The position numbers and the translations under genes are program-made. This document shows, one piece after another, positions 60,179-64,000 of a stretch of DNA of 64,000 bases. The stretch's first letter is position 1. Each line of letters starts with the position of its first letter. The stretch is from Pseudoxanthomonas sp. F37 (GTDB taxonomy: Bacteria > Pseudomonadota > Gammaproteobacteria > Xanthomonadales > Xanthomonadaceae), in assembly GCF_022965755.1 (NCBI RefSeq), contig NZ_CP095187.1:3626001-3690000 (forward strand), written 5' to 3'. A model generated the notes under the pieces. The model worked only from the letters and a program-made list of their open reading frames with translations. It was not told the origin of the DNA and did not search any database.

Positions 60179-61021
60179 TCAGGTTCGAGCCCCCATCGGC
60201 ACGACGACAGGGGGCCGCCGGCTGGCTTGGCGCGCCAGTACGCCCGCTGCCAGCGCGTCGGCGCCCGTGAGGTGGCAAGGGTGGAAGTCGGGCCGCAGGT
60301 AGTCCAGCAGATGCCGCAACGTGCGGCGCGCCATGCCATGGCCCGCACCCAGATGCCGGACCGCCTGCCCCCAGGTGGCCCTCCACCAGAGCCGGCGGTC
60401 CTGCGCCAACAGGGCCATCGCCAGCCCGGTCATCAGCAGGTAGAACAGCGTGCTCGTCGTGACCGCGCCGAGCAGACGCACCGGATAGCGGGGTGAAACC
60501 GCCTGCAGCAGATCGAAAGCGACCGCGCGGTGTTCGATCTCCTCCGCAAAGTGCCATTCCATGAGGTCGCGCATGCGCGGATCTGCGGAAGCCAGAATCG
60601 ACTGGGACAGGAATTCGTATCCCAGGAAGGCATTGATGTGCTCGACGCAGCTGACCAGCGAAACCCGAAACCAAAGCGGCGCAAGACGGTCCATGGTCCG
60701 GAAGACCGAGCGGTCCACCATGCGCTCGAACCCGCGATAGGCGTAACCCTGCGCATCCAGGTTGTCCCAATAGCGCTTGTGCGCCACGCCGTGCTGCGCT
60801 TCCTGGCGGATGAAATCCTGGCAGCGACGACGCAATGCTTCGTCGCGCACATGCGGCAGGCATGCATTGAGCGTGCGGATATAGAACGCCTCGTTGGCGG
60901 GCACCAGGATGGTGTATGCATTCAGCAGCGAAGACACGAATTCGTTCCCCGGCAACCAGTGCCGGGGAATATCGACAGGCAACTCGGCGGCGAAGCGACG
61001 TGGCGTGATGCACTCGTCCAT
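60179..61021 (-). CDS. PF10118-type putative metal-dependent hydrolase
   Basis: The 280-residue protein resembles the PF10118 family of helical, ferritin-like putative metal hydrolases. Possible ligands lie in FIRQEAQHGVAHKRYWD, SLVSCVEHINAFLGYEFL and MEWHFAEEIEHRAVAFDLL (E-x-x-H patterns). A hydrophobic pair (LGAVTTSTLFYLLMTGLAMA) near residue 195 suggests membrane association. The start is uncertain: ATG 61021 has GGGGG upstream, ATG 61051 and TTG 61057 extend it. It is downstream of the dipeptidase in the same direction. Confidence 0.82.
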   Translation of the reverse strand: MDECITPRRFAAELPVDIPRHWLPGNEFVSSLLNAYTILVPANEAFYIRTLNACLPHVRDEALRRRCQDFIRQEAQHGVAHKRYWDNLDAQGYAYRGFERMVDRSVFRTMDRLAPLWFRVSLVSCVEHINAFLGYEFLSQSILASADPRMRDLMEWHFAEEIEHRAVAFDLLQAVSPRYPVRLLGAVTTSTLFYLLMTGLAMALLAQDRRLWWRATWGQAVRHLGAGHGMARRTLRHLLDYLRPDFHPCHLTGADALAAGVLARQASRRPPVVVPMGART

Positions 61022-61125
61022 GTCGATACCCCCGTGCGCGTTACCCGCCATCTTCAATGGTCCGCGCCGTCACCCGTCCTGCGAACGATCGCGAGCGGCG
61101 TTTGCGCTCACCACTCGCCCCGCGG

Positions 61126-62355
61126 CTACTGTTCGGAGGCGTGGCTGGCGTCCTGCACCTGCCGCAGGACCCGCAACAGGTTGCCGCCCCAGATCTTCCT
61201 CACGTCGTCTTCCGAGTAGCCCGCCGCCAGCAGGGCCTGCGTAACCCGGGGCAGGGCAGCGACATCTTCCATGCCCACCACGCCGCCGCCGCCATCCCAG
61301 TCGGCTCCGATGCCGACATGATCGACGCCCGCGACGCGGATGATGTGCAGCAGGTGCGACATGTAGTCCTCGAAGGTCGCCCGCTTGACCGGGTACCGCG
61401 CTTCGATCGCGCGGCGCTCACTGAGGTAGGCCGCCGAGCGGGTGGCTGGCAGCCGCTCCTCCGGACCGAACCTCTCCGACAGGGATGCGAGCGCCGCCTC
61501 TCTCTCCGGCACCTTGGGGATGTCGACGAGGTAACCGCCATAAGCATTGACGTGGATGACGCCTCCCTTGGCGGCAAGCCGACGGATACGTGCATCGTCG
61601 ATGTTGCGGGGATGGTCGTACACCGCGTCCGCGCTGGTGTGGGAAAGTACGATGGGCGCGCGTGAAAGGTCCAGCAGCTGATCGAACACCGCATCGCTCG
61701 CGTGCGAGGCGTCCAGCACGATGCCCAGCCGGTTCGCCTGCGCCACGAGTGCGCGCCCGGCAGGGCTCAGTCCGTTCCACTCCGCTCCCGCCGGATCCGT
61801 CGAGGAATCCCCGAAGTCGTTGTTGCGCACGTGGGTGATCCCCAGCATGCGCAGGCCAAGACGATGGTAGACATCCAGCAGAGTCGGGTCGCCCGCCAGC
61901 GGCGCGGCATTCTCCATGCTGATGAAGCTCACGCGCTTGCCTGCCGCCGCAATCCGCTCGGCATCCGCGGCCGTCAGCGCAAGCTCCATGTCGGAGGCGT
62001 GCGCCGCCAGCATCTCGCGAATGCTGAGCAGCCGCTCCAACCCGTGATCGCGCGCCGCGCGCTTGCCGGCTTCGTCACGCGTGCCCTGCGCCGTGTAGAT
62101 GACCCAGAACCCGCCATCCAGGCCTCCCGCCTTCATCCGCGGCAGATCCACTTGCGACAGCTCGCCTTCGTGGCGATGGTCGTCGGCAATGCTCCAGCCG
62201 GGTCGGCGCAGGTTTGCCGGCGTATCCAGGTGGGTATCCAGCACCAGCGCGCCCTCATGTACGCGAGAGGCTTCCATGCGGGCGTCCATCGCCGCCATAT
62301 CACCGCTTGCCAATGCCGCCAGCGTGGTCGCCAAGGCCAACAAAGTCCGCTTCAT
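61126..62355 (-). CDS. Membrane dipeptidase (M19 renal dipeptidase family)
   Basis: The 409-residue zinc dipeptidase has a signal peptide (MKRTLLALATTLAALASG) and would split dipeptides, including L,D forms, in the periplasm. The HxD motif LVLDTHLDTP (about residues 37-46), FISMENAAPL, LGITHVRNNDFGDSST, VLDASHASDAVF, VLSHTSADAVYDHPRNI and DHVGIGADWDGGGGVVGM cover all conserved metal and substrate sites. It lies between the rRNA terminator and a PF10118 gene. Confidence 0.93.
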   Translation of the reverse strand: MKRTLLALATTLAALASGDMAAMDARMEASRVHEGALVLDTHLDTPANLRRPGWSIADDHRHEGELSQVDLPRMKAGGLDGGFWVIYTAQGTRDEAGKRAARDHGLERLLSIREMLAAHASDMELALTAADAERIAAAGKRVSFISMENAAPLAGDPTLLDVYHRLGLRMLGITHVRNNDFGDSSTDPAGAEWNGLSPAGRALVAQANRLGIVLDASHASDAVFDQLLDLSRAPIVLSHTSADAVYDHPRNIDDARIRRLAAKGGVIHVNAYGGYLVDIPKVPEREAALASLSERFGPEERLPATRSAAYLSERRAIEARYPVKRATFEDYMSHLLHIIRVAGVDHVGIGADWDGGGGVVGMEDVAALPRVTQALLAAGYSEDDVRKIWGGNLLRVLRQVQDASHASEQ

Positions 62356-62404
62356 GCTTCGCCCCTGTGAGATGAACCTCGATTGTTGGCGAAAGCCCGG
62401 CAAT

Positions 62405-62434
62405 AAAAAACCCCCGTCCTGTTGGACGGGGGTT
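62405..62434 (-). terminator. Rho-independent terminator of the rRNA operon
   Basis: Minus-strand AACCCCCGTCC-AACA-GGACGGGGGTT is a perfect 11-bp stem extending into six T residues. It lies 13 bp past the 5S gene, as expected for the end of an rrn operon. Confidence 0.95.
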
Positions 62435-62447
62435 TGGGGATAAAGCC

Positions 62448-62561
62448 CCTGGCGATGACCTACTCTTGCATGGCTTAAGCCACACTACCATCGGCGCGGC
62501 TGCGTTTCACTTCCGTGTTCGGGATGGGAACGGGTGGGACCACAGCGCTAATTTCACCAGG
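62448..62561 (-). rRNA. rrf: 5S ribosomal RNA
   Basis: About 114 nt on the minus strand, starting CCTGGTGAAATTAGCGC and ending ATCGCCAGG. The terminal helix CCTGG/CCAGG pairs, and the 5S-conserved CCCATCCCGAACACGGAAG block is present. It lies 126 bp downstream of the 23S gene. Ends are estimated to within a few bases. Confidence 0.95.
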
Positions 62562-62687
62562 GAGAGGGTTGGAGCGTCGCCATCCAGGGAACGGATTAAG
62601 GCGCCAATCTCTCATAGGGTCTTGTGACGTAGCGGGCACTGGATTTTCTCTGACGATATCGTCGAGTCCAAGGCCACTTGAGGTTAT

Positions 62688-64000
<1,313 letters not shown>

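Overview
This is a high-GC gammaproteobacterial chromosome segment, most likely from the Xanthomonadaceae (Pseudoxanthomonas, Stenotrophomonas or Lysobacter type). The genus is an inference. The support is a Xanthomonas/Caulobacter-style TonB receptor, a short OpgH of about 650 residues, the order LysM-dprA-smg-GYF/RDD-topA-tsaC, and housekeeping proteins typical of that family. No integrase, transposase, phage gene or CRISPR array was seen.

Region 1 (1-10945) is a sugar-scavenging locus. It holds the N-terminal part of a TonB-dependent receptor, an AgaR-like DeoR repressor, a secreted amidohydrolase, a Tat-exported GH36 alpha-galactosidase, a DMT permease, a GatZ/KbaZ-family protein, AgaS and a BadF/BadG sugar kinase. 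The last five genes overlap or nearly touch. Together they look like uptake and catabolism of galactosides or N-acetylgalactosaminides to tagatose phosphates. Copies of the same 9-mer (AAACGAAAC) lie in both divergent promoter regions and are the probable operator. The locus ends in a tRNA(CAU) gene into which both the kinase gene and opgH run.

Region 2 (10908-21509) carries osmoregulated periplasmic glucan genes (opgH, opgD/G), rpoD, dtd, a lipid A-type acyltransferase, a Sel1-repeat protein and a YdbS/YdbT-like pair of PH-domain membrane proteins. Region 3 (21559-29704) is a surface-polysaccharide cluster: four glycosyltransferase-like genes, asnB and an O-antigen ligase/polymerase.

Region 4 (29882-43136) is housekeeping: rsmB, fmt, def, a LysM protein, dprA, smg, three tandem GYF_2-domain membrane proteins (one fused to a type IV pilin-like domain), topA, tsaC and two DUF4124 proteins. 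Region 5 (43144-52694) has a DJ-1-like protein, an SDR, small secreted proteins, sppA with a probable start-proximal frameshift, a MATE exporter, a DUF3667 protein, and a DUF3106 protein next to a membrane-anchored protein with sigma-factor-like sequence.

Region 6 (52695-64000) starts with two perfect inverted DnaA boxes upstream of priA. It continues with an MFS pseudogene, a type II NADH dehydrogenase, DUF1203, a secreted protein of four tandem repeats, rpoH, a PF10118 protein, an M19 dipeptidase, and the 3' end of an rRNA operon (terminator, 5S, partial 23S) on the minus strand.
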